Assembly: GCF_001006485.1 (NCBI RefSeq)
Contig: NZ_JUET01000076.1
Span: 150,848 to 214,847, forward strand
Origin: Tannerella forsythia
Lineage (GTDB): Bacteria; Bacteroidota; Bacteroidia; Bacteroidales; Tannerellaceae
Length of the DNA stretch: 64,000 nt
Direction: 5' to 3'
Shown here: positions 27,738-36,783 of the stretch, piece after piece
Layout of the letters: each line of letters opens with the position of its first letter
How positions within the stretch are numbered: the stretch's first letter is position 1
Notes under the pieces: generated by a model
The model's database searches: none
Seen by the model: only the letters and a program-made list of their open reading frames with translations
Told to the model about the DNA's origin: nothing
Program-made: the position numbers and the translations under genes

Positions 27738-28050
27738 GTCCAAGGCCGAGGAGCCGAAGCCCGACCCTAAGCCAGAACCACTCGAGCCGGACGACTTGGG
27801 AGACATCGAAATCATGCCGGGAAGCATTGTGCTCAACGCTGGCGACCGCTGCCAGTTCCGCCTACAGGCAGAGCCCGAAGGCGTCCCGCTGCCCACACTC
27901 CAATGGAGCGTCACGGATGGCCCCTCGGTGGTGAAGATCTTACGTGCCGAGGGTGGCAGCTGCTGGATCGATGCCCTTAAACCCGGTGGGGTCACACTGA
28001 CCGTCACCGCGGGCGACCTCAAAGCCGAAGCACTGATTAGCGTCAAGTAA
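26875..28050 (+). CDS. secreted tandem Big_2 (Ig-like) protein, copy A
   Basis: 391 residues. Signal peptide to about residue 25 (VRGAYA). A first Big_2-like unit (26-112) is followed by two 89-residue units, each starting AQTEVWP at 113 and 202, then a Pro/Glu spacer (EEPKPDPKPEPLEPDD) and a fourth Ig-like unit (about 308-391). There is no T9SS sorting domain and no lipobox, so the surface route is unclear. Big_2 folds are common in adhesins. It lies 52 bp upstream of the 1204-residue T9SS protein, and the pair is probably an operon; the same arrangement recurs at 32239-36734. Confidence 0.85.
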   Translation: MGKKAFYSTMFIAIFAMIFVRGAYAGIGISPTTMNLKVGETATLTIKPDTLTTGYGIKSLNRSIATVNPPDGVGTASFTVTAVAPGTTKIQILRLISGSYVVTAECAVTVTEAQTEVWPQSVTLSPARITLREGEEASIEAAVLPANYNQGTPQWSVENQNIASVTGSGLTATVKGLAVGTTTLHFTIGNANASCVITVTKAQTEVWPESATLSPARLTLKVGEQASVDATVRPDNYNQGSLKWSIDDERTANVTPNGLSATVEAVAAGTTTLHFTVGKVSASCTVTVSKAEEPKPDPKPEPLEPDDLGDIEIMPGSIVLNAGDRCQFRLQAEPEGVPLPTLQWSVTDGPSVVKILRAEGGSCWIDALKPGGVTLTVTAGDLKAEALISVK

Positions 28051-28102
28051 CTGGGCTACGGATACATTTCAATCAATTCCTAACCATTAAAATCAGATAG
28101 AG

Positions 28103-31100
28103 ATGAAACGATATATACTATGTATCGCCCTCACCCTGACAGGGCTGATGGGCTTCACAACCGACGCGTGGGCCAAGAAAGCCAAGAGACCAAAACCCCA
28201 AGCCTATTTCGTACACGTTGATCCATCAGTCCATGCCGGTGAGGTGTGGAAAGTGAAAATTGACATCCTCGATGCCCAGCCGGGTGAGACGTTCACCTAC
28301 CACTGGCAGTCGGGCTTCTCGAGTGACAACAAATGGCATCACCTTGAAGACAACGCCGTGTATAGCGGTACACACACCTCGGAGTTTGGGTTTAAGACCA
28401 AAGTAGGAGCTACGAAAGGCTGGGCATTACCGTTCCGCTGTAAAATAGTGGGTAGCAAGAGCGGCAAATTCTATTCGAATGAAATCATGATGCCCGATGT
28501 TATCCCTTCGGAGAGTGGCGGGAAAGCCAGAGCCTACATCGTACATATCGGCTCGTCGGTCTATGCCGGTGAGGTATGGAAAGTGAAATTAGACATCCTC
28601 AATGCCCAGCCGGGTGAGACGTTCACCTACCACTGGCAGTCGGGCTTTCCGCAGGACAATACATGGTATCACCTTGAAGACAACGCCGTGTATAGCGGTA
28701 CACGCACGCCGGAGTTTGGGTTTAAGACCAAGGTCGGGGCTACGAAAGGCTTTCCAATACCCTTCCGCTGTAAAATAGTGGGCAGCAAGAGCGGCAAATT
28801 CTATTCAACTGAGATCATGATGCCCGATCCCATCCCCGATAAAGATCATCCCACGGCAGGGAAATACAAAGAAGACTATCCCAAGTACATAGGCAATGGA
28901 GTGATCGAAGTGAAATGGTGGCCCGGCGAAGACAACGCGACCCAACAAAAAGACTTGAGGTACTTGGTTACATGGAGGAAAAAACCGGGTAATACATGGT
29001 ATGAAAGCAATATCTACGAAAACATCACATCCTATATGATTACGAACGTCGATCCGGATGCGAAGTATGAAGTGTTAGTCATTGTATCAGACAAAACAGG
29101 GAACAGAAAATTTTACCCCTATAAAACCGTCAGCACCTTCTCTGCCCCCACGGCAGGTAAATACGTAGCGGGTTATCCCAAAGCCATCAGCCCCTACGGC
29201 ATCAAGCTGCAATGGGAGCCCGCTACCGATGGAACGACGGTGAAGCCCCTGAAGTATCAGGTGCAGTGGATGAAAGCGTCGGAGAGCTACTGGAGCATGG
29301 GATACCGTAGTGAAGAAAAAGCAGGGATGACGAAGTATATCATCGGCGGACTTATGGAAAACACCGAATATCTCATGAGGGTAAGAGTCGTCAACGCGAA
29401 CGGTGCTGAAGCTTTCTACCGTCACGCTGTCGTTAAGACTCCATCGGTGACATACTTCGAACAGCCGAAGTTTAAAGACAAGCGCATCAGCGTCGTTAGT
29501 AAGAGGGATCGCGCGGTCACACTGGAATGGAAGCCCGCCCAAGCCGGCTGGAAACCGAAGTCGGAGCTCCGGTATAAGGTCTTCGAAAAGAACGTGTGGG
29601 AGCTGAGGTGGATATTCTTAGGAGAAGTCGTCGGTAAGACGGAATACACCGTGACGGGACTGGTTCCTGATACATATTATCGGATGTTTGCCACAGTCGT
29701 CAATGAGGAAGGCCGGTCAACGGATCAGACCAATTATGCGGAGTTCCGTACCGAGAAAAAGCGTGATGAGATTCGACCCACATTTGATGAAGGCGCCCAA
29801 GTGACGGTGGACGAAGTGACTGAAACGTCCATCACCCTCTCCTGGCCGCAGGGTAAGGACAATGAAACGAAGAATGAGAAGATGAGATACACGATCATGG
29901 TCAATAAGCGGGGATATGCCAATCCGGAAGGGCGCACCTATACGTTTACAGACCTCGAACCGGGATCGACGCATAAGTATTGGGTTTACGCTCTCGATGA
30001 AAGAGGCAATAGGAGCAAGCCACTCTTTGTAACCGTCACGACCAAGACGCCTGCTCCCCCCGACCTCTATCCGCCTTCCGTCTCCGAGTCTGGAGCGTTT
30101 GGCGCGACCTTCAAGCAGCCCACCTTGCGGTCAGGCAGTGGCTTAAAGCAAGTCTCCGTCACGCCCGCGGAGAACGCGCTGAAGCTCTCGTGGTCAGCCG
30201 CCGTTGACGATGTCACCCCCGTGCCCGAGCTGTTCTATGAGGTCTTCGTCAAGAAGTCGGCCGAAGCGGTTTGGCCGGCAAAGCCTTTAGGCACGAACAA
30301 GCTGACGCACACCCTGACCGGACTGACGCCCGGCACCGAGTATGACGTCTGCGTCACCGTCTATGACAAGACAGGCAAGCACACCGACTATCCCTGGGTG
30401 CTTAAAGCCAAGACGAAGCCGTCCGTCGTCATCCCACACCCCGCATCTGTAGACATCGCGCCCGGTGTGCTCGACCTGCAAGTAAGCGCTTCGGCACGCC
30501 TCACGGCCACCGTGCTACCTGAAAATGTAGCCGACAAGAGTGTCACGTGGTCGTCCAACCTTCCGGACATCGCTTTGGTAAACCCTACAACGGGCGAAGT
30601 CACAGCCCTCGCCGTCGGTAAAGCTGAGATTACGGCCACGGCCAACGACAAGGCCGGCGGCACGAAGAAGAAGACGATCGGAGTGAACGTCTATGAGGGA
30701 GCGATGACGCAGCGGCTCGTCACCGAAGTGCGCATCATGCCGGCCGACTTGACGCTGTATGAAGGCGAAGAGATGGACTACACCGAAGACGTGCAGCCCG
30801 CCGAAGCGGACGATAAGGAGCTGACCTGGACAAGCAGCGACCCGACGGTAGCCACCATCGCCGCCGGCGGACACGTGAAGGCCCTGAAAGCAGGCACGAC
30901 GACGATCACCGCCACGGCCGACGATGGCAGCGGCGCGTACGGGCAAGCTCGCATCACGGTAAGGCCCAAGGCTGAGGCTGCCGAGCGCAAGGCCACGGGC
31001 ATCGTCGTGGATCAGAAGAAGTGCATACTGAAGGAGAAGGCTACGACCATGCTCACGGCACGCGTGCTGCCGGTAACGGCTGCGGATAAAGGCTTCCGCT

Positions 31101-31717
31101 GGTCGTCGAGCGATCCGCGGGTGGCGAGCGTCAACAGCGATGGCGTCGTGACGGCTCACCTGCCCGGCGGCACTGCACTGATTCGGGCTACGGCCGACGA
31201 TGGCGGCTGGACGGACTACTGCGTCATCAAGGTCGAGGGCACCTCCGTGCAGCTGACTCCGAACGTCTTCACGTTAGAGCCGGGCGAGAGCCTCGAGCTC
31301 CAAGCAACGACGCAGCCGTGGGATTCGCCCATGACGAAGAGCTTCAGCTCGAATAACCTGAGCGTGGCCGAGGTGGACAAGGACGGCGTGGTGAAAGCCA
31401 AAGCCGTGGGCGATGCAACGATCACCGTCACCCTGAGTGGCGGCCAGAAAGCAACCTGCAACATCACCGTCAAGAAAGGCGGCGAAGGCAATGCTAACGA
31501 ACTGATTGTCGATGACTCGAACTCTCGCGTATGGGCGGCCGACGGCATACTGTATCTCTCGACCGAACAACCGATCGATGTCGAAGTGTTCAGTTTCTCC
31601 GGCCTCCTGCTGAAAAAGTTCAAGGCATCCACGGGTACGACTCCCGTCGAACATCTGCCCACGGGCTTGTATGTCGTGCGCGTAGGACAACAGACAACAA
31701 AGGTTGTGATTCGATAA
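28103..31717 (+). CDS. large T9SS cargo surface protein: tandem 110-residue repeat, FN3 and Big_2 domains
   Basis: 1204 residues. Signal peptide to about residue 24 (DAWA). Residues 34-132 and 144-242 are a tandem repeat exactly 110 residues apart, with shared GETFTYHWQSGF and FRCKIVGSKSGKFYS; it looks Ig/PKD-like. Five FN3 domains follow (about 252-780), then four Big_2 domains (about 785-1125, with VTWSSNLP and LTWTSSDPTVATIA), and a T9SS sorting domain (SFSGLLLKK ... GLYVVRVGQQTTKVVIR). A long rod-like surface protein is expected, with the first repeats outermost. Ligand unknown. Confidence 0.87.
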   Translation: MKRYILCIALTLTGLMGFTTDAWAKKAKRPKPQAYFVHVDPSVHAGEVWKVKIDILDAQPGETFTYHWQSGFSSDNKWHHLEDNAVYSGTHTSEFGFKTKVGATKGWALPFRCKIVGSKSGKFYSNEIMMPDVIPSESGGKARAYIVHIGSSVYAGEVWKVKLDILNAQPGETFTYHWQSGFPQDNTWYHLEDNAVYSGTRTPEFGFKTKVGATKGFPIPFRCKIVGSKSGKFYSTEIMMPDPIPDKDHPTAGKYKEDYPKYIGNGVIEVKWWPGEDNATQQKDLRYLVTWRKKPGNTWYESNIYENITSYMITNVDPDAKYEVLVIVSDKTGNRKFYPYKTVSTFSAPTAGKYVAGYPKAISPYGIKLQWEPATDGTTVKPLKYQVQWMKASESYWSMGYRSEEKAGMTKYIIGGLMENTEYLMRVRVVNANGAEAFYRHAVVKTPSVTYFEQPKFKDKRISVVSKRDRAVTLEWKPAQAGWKPKSELRYKVFEKNVWELRWIFLGEVVGKTEYTVTGLVPDTYYRMFATVVNEEGRSTDQTNYAEFRTEKKRDEIRPTFDEGAQVTVDEVTETSITLSWPQGKDNETKNEKMRYTIMVNKRGYANPEGRTYTFTDLEPGSTHKYWVYALDERGNRSKPLFVTVTTKTPAPPDLYPPSVSESGAFGATFKQPTLRSGSGLKQVSVTPAENALKLSWSAAVDDVTPVPELFYEVFVKKSAEAVWPAKPLGTNKLTHTLTGLTPGTEYDVCVTVYDKTGKHTDYPWVLKAKTKPSVVIPHPASVDIAPGVLDLQVSASARLTATVLPENVADKSVTWSSNLPDIALVNPTTGEVTALAVGKAEITATANDKAGGTKKKTIGVNVYEGAMTQRLVTEVRIMPADLTLYEGEEMDYTEDVQPAEADDKELTWTSSDPTVATIAAGGHVKALKAGTTTITATADDGSGAYGQARITVRPKAEAAERKATGIVVDQKKCILKEKATTMLTARVLPVTAADKGFRWSSSDPRVASVNSDGVVTAHLPGGTALIRATADDGGWTDYCVIKVEGTSVQLTPNVFTLEPGESLELQATTQPWDSPMTKSFSSNNLSVAEVDKDGVVKAKAVGDATITVTLSGGQKATCNITVKKGGEGNANELIVDDSNSRVWAADGILYLSTEQPIDVEVFSFSGLLLKKFKASTGTTPVEHLPTGLYVVRVGQQTTKVVIR

Positions 31718-31744
31718 CCACAGGCTGTGAAGGAAAGGGGCGGG
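31464..31744 (+). repeat. shared 3' block of the large T9SS genes, copy 1
   Basis: About 280 bp nearly identical to 36481-36761 (offset 5017 bp). It covers the T9SS sorting domain, the stop and the start of the downstream hairpin. Upstream of it the two genes are more divergent. Confidence 0.85.
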
Positions 31745-31764
31745 CCCGACGTCCGCCCCCCTTT
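31734..31764 (+). terminator. GC-rich hairpin after the 1204-residue gene
   Basis: AAAGGGGCGG pairs with CCGCCCC..CTTT, 16 bp after the stop. The T-tract is only three bases. The same structure follows the paralogue at 36751. Confidence 0.5.
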
Positions 31765-31814
31765 GCGAACCTTGCGGTTAAGAGCTTTGTTGAGCTGCTG
31801 AACTGACAACTGAC

Positions 31815-32095
31815 AAAGCCCTGAAAGGGCGCGTTCATTCAGCCCAATATGGAACGAAGCGTTGGGGAAACAGGCGAACGCAGGGACGTTCGTCGATGAG
31901 CCTCGGGCGGTGAGCCGACGGAGCAGCGAGCAGGGCGAAAGAAAATCAGGCTGTCCGAAGCGAAGCGAGTTACCTGATTTTCCGACCTGCAAGCATCGCG
32001 AAGGCGTGTGAAGCGCACGAAGCCTTGACCTTTGGGTTACTTTTGAGTCAAGCCAAAAGTGAGAGAAAGGAGATTCTTCGCTTACGCTCTGAATG
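31815..32095. repeat. dispersed intergenic repeat, long form with nested unit
   Basis: Long copy of the 24434 repeat. It contains an extra 101 bp (31862-31962) bounded by the direct repeat CGAAGCG (31855-31861 and 31956-31962); the short copy keeps only one. Part of the extra unit (31887-31942) recurs alone at 37065-37120. The 521-bp gap 31718-32238 also has C/G-rich short hairpins near 32110-32150 and the leader element, but no gene. Confidence 0.75.
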
Positions 32096-32185
32096 ACAAA
32101 AGACCGAACGCAGAGGAACATCCCCCCTTCCCCCCCTTCAAAGGGGGGAAAAGCGAAGCGAAGGGGGAATACAGGGGACTGAAAA

Positions 32186-32200
32186 CTGAATAACAATTAA
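32186..32200 (+). repeat. array leader element, copy 4
   Basis: CTGAATAACAATTAA, 38 bases before the ATG at 32239. Copy 3 is at 26823-26837 before the paralogue. Confidence 0.6.
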
Positions 32201-33101
32201 TTAAAATATATTATATTCACATTTTAATTCAAATTATCATGGCAAAAAGAGTATTTTATTCAACAATGTTCATTGCGATCTTTGCAATGACCTTCGTAAG
32301 AGGAGCTTATGCAGGAATTGGCATCTCTCCCACAACGATGAACCTTAAGGTCGGCGAGACAGCCACCCTCACTGTAACGCCCGATACGGTAACCATCGGT
32401 TACGGAATCAAGAGTCTGAATAGGAGTATTGCGACTGTTAATCCGCCCGATGGCGTCGGGACGGCATCGTTCACCGTCACGGCCGTAGCCCCCGGAACAA
32501 CAAAGATACAAGTCCTCAGACTTATATCCGGTTCTTATGTTGTCACCGCCGAGTGCGCCGTCACTGTCACCGAGGCGCAGACCGAGGTGTGGCCCCAAAG
32601 CGCCACGCTGAGCCCCGCCCGGATTACCCTCAGGGAGGGCGAAGAGGCCTCCATAGAGGCCGCCGTGCTGCCTGCCAACTACAATCAGGGCACACCGCAA
32701 TGGAGCGTGGAAAACCAGAACATCGCCTCCGTCACCGGCAGCGGACTCACGGCCACCGTCAAAGGCCTCGCCGTAGGCACCACCACGCTCCACTTCACCA
32801 TCGGCAATGCTAACGCCAGCTGCGTCATCACCGTCACCAAGGCGCAGACCGAGGTGTGGCCTGAAAGCGCCACGCTGAGTCCCGCACGACTGACCCTCAA
32901 AGTCGGTGAACAGGCCTCCGTCGACGCTACCGTACGGCCCGACAATTACAATCAGGGCTCGCTGAAGTGGAGCATCGACGACGAGCGTACGGCCAACGTT
33001 ACACCCAACGGATTGTCCGCTACCGTCGAAGCGGTGGCCGCAGGCACGACGACCCTCCACTTCACCGTCGGCAAAGTATCAGCCTCGTGCACCGTTACCG
33101 T
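32187..33101 (+). repeat. duplicated block, copy 2 (with 26823-27737)
   Basis: Near-identical to 26823-27737. The leader differs by a single A; the coding part shows few substitutions until the sharp break at 33101. Confidence 0.88.
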
Positions 33102-33372
33102 CACGGAGGCCGGAGAATTCAAGACCATCGACATCGTGCCCGCAAGCATCGAACTCTATGCCGGCGACCGAGGCAAGTTCCACGTCAAAACCACGCCTGA
33201 GAATGCCACGCTGCCTGCACTCAGCTGGAAAGTCACCGAAGGCACTTCGGTAACGAAAATCTTACGCACCGAAAATGGCAACTGCTATATCGACGCCCTC
33301 CGACCGGGTCAGGCCGTATTGACCGTCACCGCCGGAAACCTCAAAGCCGAAGCGATGATTTTCGTCAAATAA
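32239..33372 (+). CDS. secreted tandem Big_2 (Ig-like) protein, copy B
   Basis: 377 residues, paralogue of the 26875 product. Signal peptide and the first three Big_2 units (to about residue 288) are nearly identical. Then it lacks the Pro/Glu spacer and has its own fourth Ig-like unit (FKTIDIVPASIELYAGDRGK onward), whose similarity to copy A is clear in protein but loose in DNA. No T9SS sorting domain. It stands 53 bp before the 1102-residue T9SS gene. Confidence 0.85.
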   Translation: MAKRVFYSTMFIAIFAMTFVRGAYAGIGISPTTMNLKVGETATLTVTPDTVTIGYGIKSLNRSIATVNPPDGVGTASFTVTAVAPGTTKIQVLRLISGSYVVTAECAVTVTEAQTEVWPQSATLSPARITLREGEEASIEAAVLPANYNQGTPQWSVENQNIASVTGSGLTATVKGLAVGTTTLHFTIGNANASCVITVTKAQTEVWPESATLSPARLTLKVGEQASVDATVRPDNYNQGSLKWSIDDERTANVTPNGLSATVEAVAAGTTTLHFTVGKVSASCTVTVTEAGEFKTIDIVPASIELYAGDRGKFHVKTTPENATLPALSWKVTEGTSVTKILRTENGNCYIDALRPGQAVLTVTAGNLKAEAMIFVK

Positions 33373-33425
33373 TCGGGCGACAGACCATCTTTAACGAATT
33401 AATAACCATTTAAAATCAAAACAAT

Positions 33426-36400
33426 ATGAAACGATTAATATTATTAACGCTTCTCACCCTGATAGGGTGGATAGGTGCAACGAATACGTTGCGAGCCGAA
33501 AAGTACGGCAAGCTGTTTGGGGTAGATATCACAGATAAAAACTGCCACGATCTCGTCAAAGCCGTTAACGACTACGCATATAAGTATAGCATTAAGTTTT
33601 TCGAAGCCTCGGGTAAGCTGTCATACGATCATTCGACCCACACGCTCACCATGGAGAACCTCACCCTCTCCTGCAAATTGAGCGGCCTCGATGGGATCGC
33701 TATCAGGCCCAATGATGAGATAAATAAGAGCCAGCTCAAGATCGAGGTGATAGGAACGAATACGGTCAATTGCAAAACCGCTCTCATCACGTATGGTGAG
33801 GGGATGGGAAAGGGCACACTCGACATTAAAGGGCCGGGCACGCTGACCGTCAACTGTGAAGACGGTTACTACTGTGCCACAGTGGAAATGCGTGCCGGAG
33901 CCCATTTGGACGTACATTGCAAGGAACTTTGCATCAACGTAAAGAACAATGCCGGCATCGGCACCCATCGTCAGCCTTCCCCTTCGACCGTCTCGGTGCA
34001 CGAGGGGGCTTTCCTGAAGATAACATCCGCTAATACACATAGTGATATAGGCGCCTTCACCAATGTGGATAACCTGCGGATAAACGCCAATTCCAAAATC
34101 CATAAGCCCGCCAGTGGTCAGTTCAACTACAGCAAGAAGACCGTAACGGACGGCGTGGGCAACTTAGCCAAAGAGGTGATCATCGCACCCAAATCGTGGA
34201 TGAGTGACGAAGACGATACTCCGCCTACTGCGAAAGGTGATCTGACCGCCACTCCCACCGACAAGACCATCGCCCTGAGCTGGAAAAGAGCCTCCGACAA
34301 CAAAACGTTACCGGGCAATCTGCGCTATCGAGTCCGGTGGAAAAGAACATCGGATAAGTCATGGAAGTATAGCCACAGTGAGGACAAGATGCCTAAAGAC
34401 ATGACGTCATACACCATCGAAGACCTCACACCGAAGACCAAGTACGATGTAGATGTGAAAGTCTGCGATGGAGCCGGCAACGCGAGCTACTACGGTAAAA
34501 AAACAGTCCAAACTAAAGAGACTACTCCAGAGCTGGTGCTCAAGGACAAAACCCTCACCGTCACCGGCAAAACGGACCATTCCGTCTCACTGCAATGGCA
34601 CGCCGCCACCTACGGCACCCGACCGCATTCGGAGATCAAGTACTCCATAGTCTATCGACTGAAAGGTGAGGAGACATGGAAACACAGCACATTGCTCTAC
34701 GGAGAGACGGAACACACCGTGACCGGGCTTATGGCCGATACGGAGTATGAGTTTTGGGTCTTGGTCTTCCATAAAAGTATGGACATAACATTGGTCTATA
34801 CTGACAAGGCGGAAGCCCGAACCGACAAACTTGTTGATAAAACCCCGCCCACATTCCCCGAAGGTGCTCGAGTGAAGGTGGACGAAGTGACCGAAACGAC
34901 CGTCAAAATCTCGTGGCCGAAAGCTACGGACGACCGAACGCCGCAAAACAAGATTCGATATACAATATACAAAAACTGGAAGTACAATTATTCTATTGGT
35001 ATCGACGTCGATTCACACACTTTTGACCTACTTGCGCAGGACACAAAGTATAAATTCCAGGTATATGCCATCGATGAGGTGGGCAACTGGAGTAAGTCCC
35101 TCGATACGATCATCAAGACCAAGAAGAAAGTCGTGCCCGACACTGAGCCGCCTTACTTCCCCAACGGTCAGGAGCTCTCCGTCACTGCGACCGAGACGTC
35201 GCTGAACGTCTCGTGGCCGGCCGCAGCCGACAAGGTGACCGCAACGAACGACCTGCGTTACACATTTTTCTTCTCGCGGTCTGACGCATCGTATTGGCCG
35301 GGGAATACTCTCGGCAAGAACGCGCTTTCGCACACCGTCACCGGACTGCAGCCCGATACCGAATACAACATCTGCGTCACCGTCTATGACGAAGCCGCTA
35401 ACTCGGCCGACTACACGTGGAAGCTCAAAACCAAGACGAAAGCATCCGACAAAACGGTACATCCGGCTTCCGTAAGTATCGCACCCACGTCGCTCGACCT
35501 CGAAACGGAAAACAAAGCCACGCTCACAGCCACCGTTTTGCCCGCCGATGCCAAAGATAAGACCGTCACCTGGTCGTCCAACCTGCCGGCCATCGCTTCG
35601 GTTGATGCCGTAACGGGCGAAGTCACAGCCCTCGCACCGGGTAAAGCCGAAATCACCGCTACGGCCAACGACAAGGCTGACGGCACGAAATCGGAAACCA
35701 TCGAAGTGCGCGTCAAGGCGAAAAAAGTCCGGAAACTCGTCACCGACGTCTCCGTCATGCCGGCAGTGCATACGATGGTTGAAGGCGACATCTTCTACTA
35801 CAGTGGCATTGTGGAGCCCGACGACGCCGACGAAAAAGCCTTGACCTGGACAAGCAGCGACCCGACGGTGGCGACCGTAAGCAAAGGCGGCGGATTCATC
35901 AATGCCCTGAAGGCCGGCACAACGACCATCACCGCTACGACCAACGACGGCAGCGGTAAGTACGGCCAAAGCACGCTCACAGTCAAGACCCCGATCCTCG
36001 TCATTGCAGCAACGGGCATCGTAGTCGATCAGACGGATATATCGCTCTACGAAGGCGGAACGGCTACGCTTACCGCACGCGTTCTGCCGGCCGATGCCGC
36101 GAGTAAAGGCTTCACCTGGTCGTCGAGCGATCCGACAGTGGCCAGCGTCAGCAGCGACGGCGTCGTGACGGCTCACCTGCCCGGCGGCACCGCCCTGATC
36201 ACGGCTACGGCCGATGATGGCGGATGGACAGACTTCTGCACCGTCCGTGTCAAAGGCACGTCCGTCAAGATTACGCCCAGTGCCTTTAGGCTCGGCTTGG
36301 GGGAATCGCTCGAACTTACGGCCACGACCGAACCGTGGGATTCGCCCATGACCAAGAGCTGGAGCACGAACCGCCCGGGCGTGGCCGAGGTCAACAAGGA

Positions 36401-36734
36401 CGGTAAGGTGAAAGCCGTAGCCGAAGGAGATGCCGTGATCACCGTCACGCTGAGCGGTGGCCAGAAAGCCAACTGCTACATCACCGTCAAGAAAGGCGGC
36501 GAAGGCAATGCTAACGAACTGATTGTCGATGACTCGAACTCTCGCGTATGGGCGGCCGACGGCATACTGTACGTCTCGACCGAGCAACTGATCGATGTCG
36601 AAGTGTTCAATTTCTCCGGCCTCCTGCTGAAGAAGTTCAAGGCATCCACGGGTACGACTCCCGTCGAACATCTGCCCGCGGGTTTCTATGCCGTGCGCAT
36701 AGGACAGCAGACAACAAAGGTTGTGATTCGATAA
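33426..36734 (+). CDS. large T9SS cargo surface protein: beta-solenoid-like head, FN3 and Big_2 domains
   Basis: 1102 residues. Signal peptide to about residue 24 (TLRA). Residues about 25-255 are unlike the paralogue and look like a right-handed beta-helix, with short repeated strands (LTMENLTLSCKLSG, GTLDIKGPGTLTVNCEDG, VEMRAGAHLDVHCKELCINV). Four FN3 domains (about 265-670), four Big_2 domains (about 675-1030) and the T9SS sorting domain (FNFSGLLLKK ... KVVIR) follow. The solenoid head may be the ligand or glycan-binding part. The stalk and C-terminus are homologous to the 28103 product. Confidence 0.87.
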   Translation: MKRLILLTLLTLIGWIGATNTLRAEKYGKLFGVDITDKNCHDLVKAVNDYAYKYSIKFFEASGKLSYDHSTHTLTMENLTLSCKLSGLDGIAIRPNDEINKSQLKIEVIGTNTVNCKTALITYGEGMGKGTLDIKGPGTLTVNCEDGYYCATVEMRAGAHLDVHCKELCINVKNNAGIGTHRQPSPSTVSVHEGAFLKITSANTHSDIGAFTNVDNLRINANSKIHKPASGQFNYSKKTVTDGVGNLAKEVIIAPKSWMSDEDDTPPTAKGDLTATPTDKTIALSWKRASDNKTLPGNLRYRVRWKRTSDKSWKYSHSEDKMPKDMTSYTIEDLTPKTKYDVDVKVCDGAGNASYYGKKTVQTKETTPELVLKDKTLTVTGKTDHSVSLQWHAATYGTRPHSEIKYSIVYRLKGEETWKHSTLLYGETEHTVTGLMADTEYEFWVLVFHKSMDITLVYTDKAEARTDKLVDKTPPTFPEGARVKVDEVTETTVKISWPKATDDRTPQNKIRYTIYKNWKYNYSIGIDVDSHTFDLLAQDTKYKFQVYAIDEVGNWSKSLDTIIKTKKKVVPDTEPPYFPNGQELSVTATETSLNVSWPAAADKVTATNDLRYTFFFSRSDASYWPGNTLGKNALSHTVTGLQPDTEYNICVTVYDEAANSADYTWKLKTKTKASDKTVHPASVSIAPTSLDLETENKATLTATVLPADAKDKTVTWSSNLPAIASVDAVTGEVTALAPGKAEITATANDKADGTKSETIEVRVKAKKVRKLVTDVSVMPAVHTMVEGDIFYYSGIVEPDDADEKALTWTSSDPTVATVSKGGGFINALKAGTTTITATTNDGSGKYGQSTLTVKTPILVIAATGIVVDQTDISLYEGGTATLTARVLPADAASKGFTWSSSDPTVASVSSDGVVTAHLPGGTALITATADDGGWTDFCTVRVKGTSVKITPSAFRLGLGESLELTATTEPWDSPMTKSWSTNRPGVAEVNKDGKVKAVAEGDAVITVTLSGGQKANCYITVKKGGEGNANELIVDDSNSRVWAADGILYVSTEQLIDVEVFNFSGLLLKKFKASTGTTPVEHLPAGFYAVRIGQQTTKVVIR

Positions 36735-36761
36735 CCACAAGCTGCGAAGGAAAGGGGCGGG
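36481..36761 (+). repeat. shared 3' block of the large T9SS genes, copy 2
   Basis: Near-identical to 31464-31744 including the stop region and hairpin start. Confidence 0.85.
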
Positions 36762-36783
36762 CTCCGTGTCCGCCCCCCCCTTT
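36751..36783 (+). terminator. GC-rich hairpin after the 1102-residue gene
   Basis: AAAGGGGCGG with CCGCCCCCCCCTTT, 16 bp after the stop; a run of eight C makes the right arm. Short T-tract only. Confidence 0.5.

Noticed and set aside
32260-33060. 266-codon antisense frame over the Big_2 gene (and its twin at 27025-27696)
   Set aside because: Same cause; both exist only because the sense genes are near-identical duplicates. No start context or domain support.
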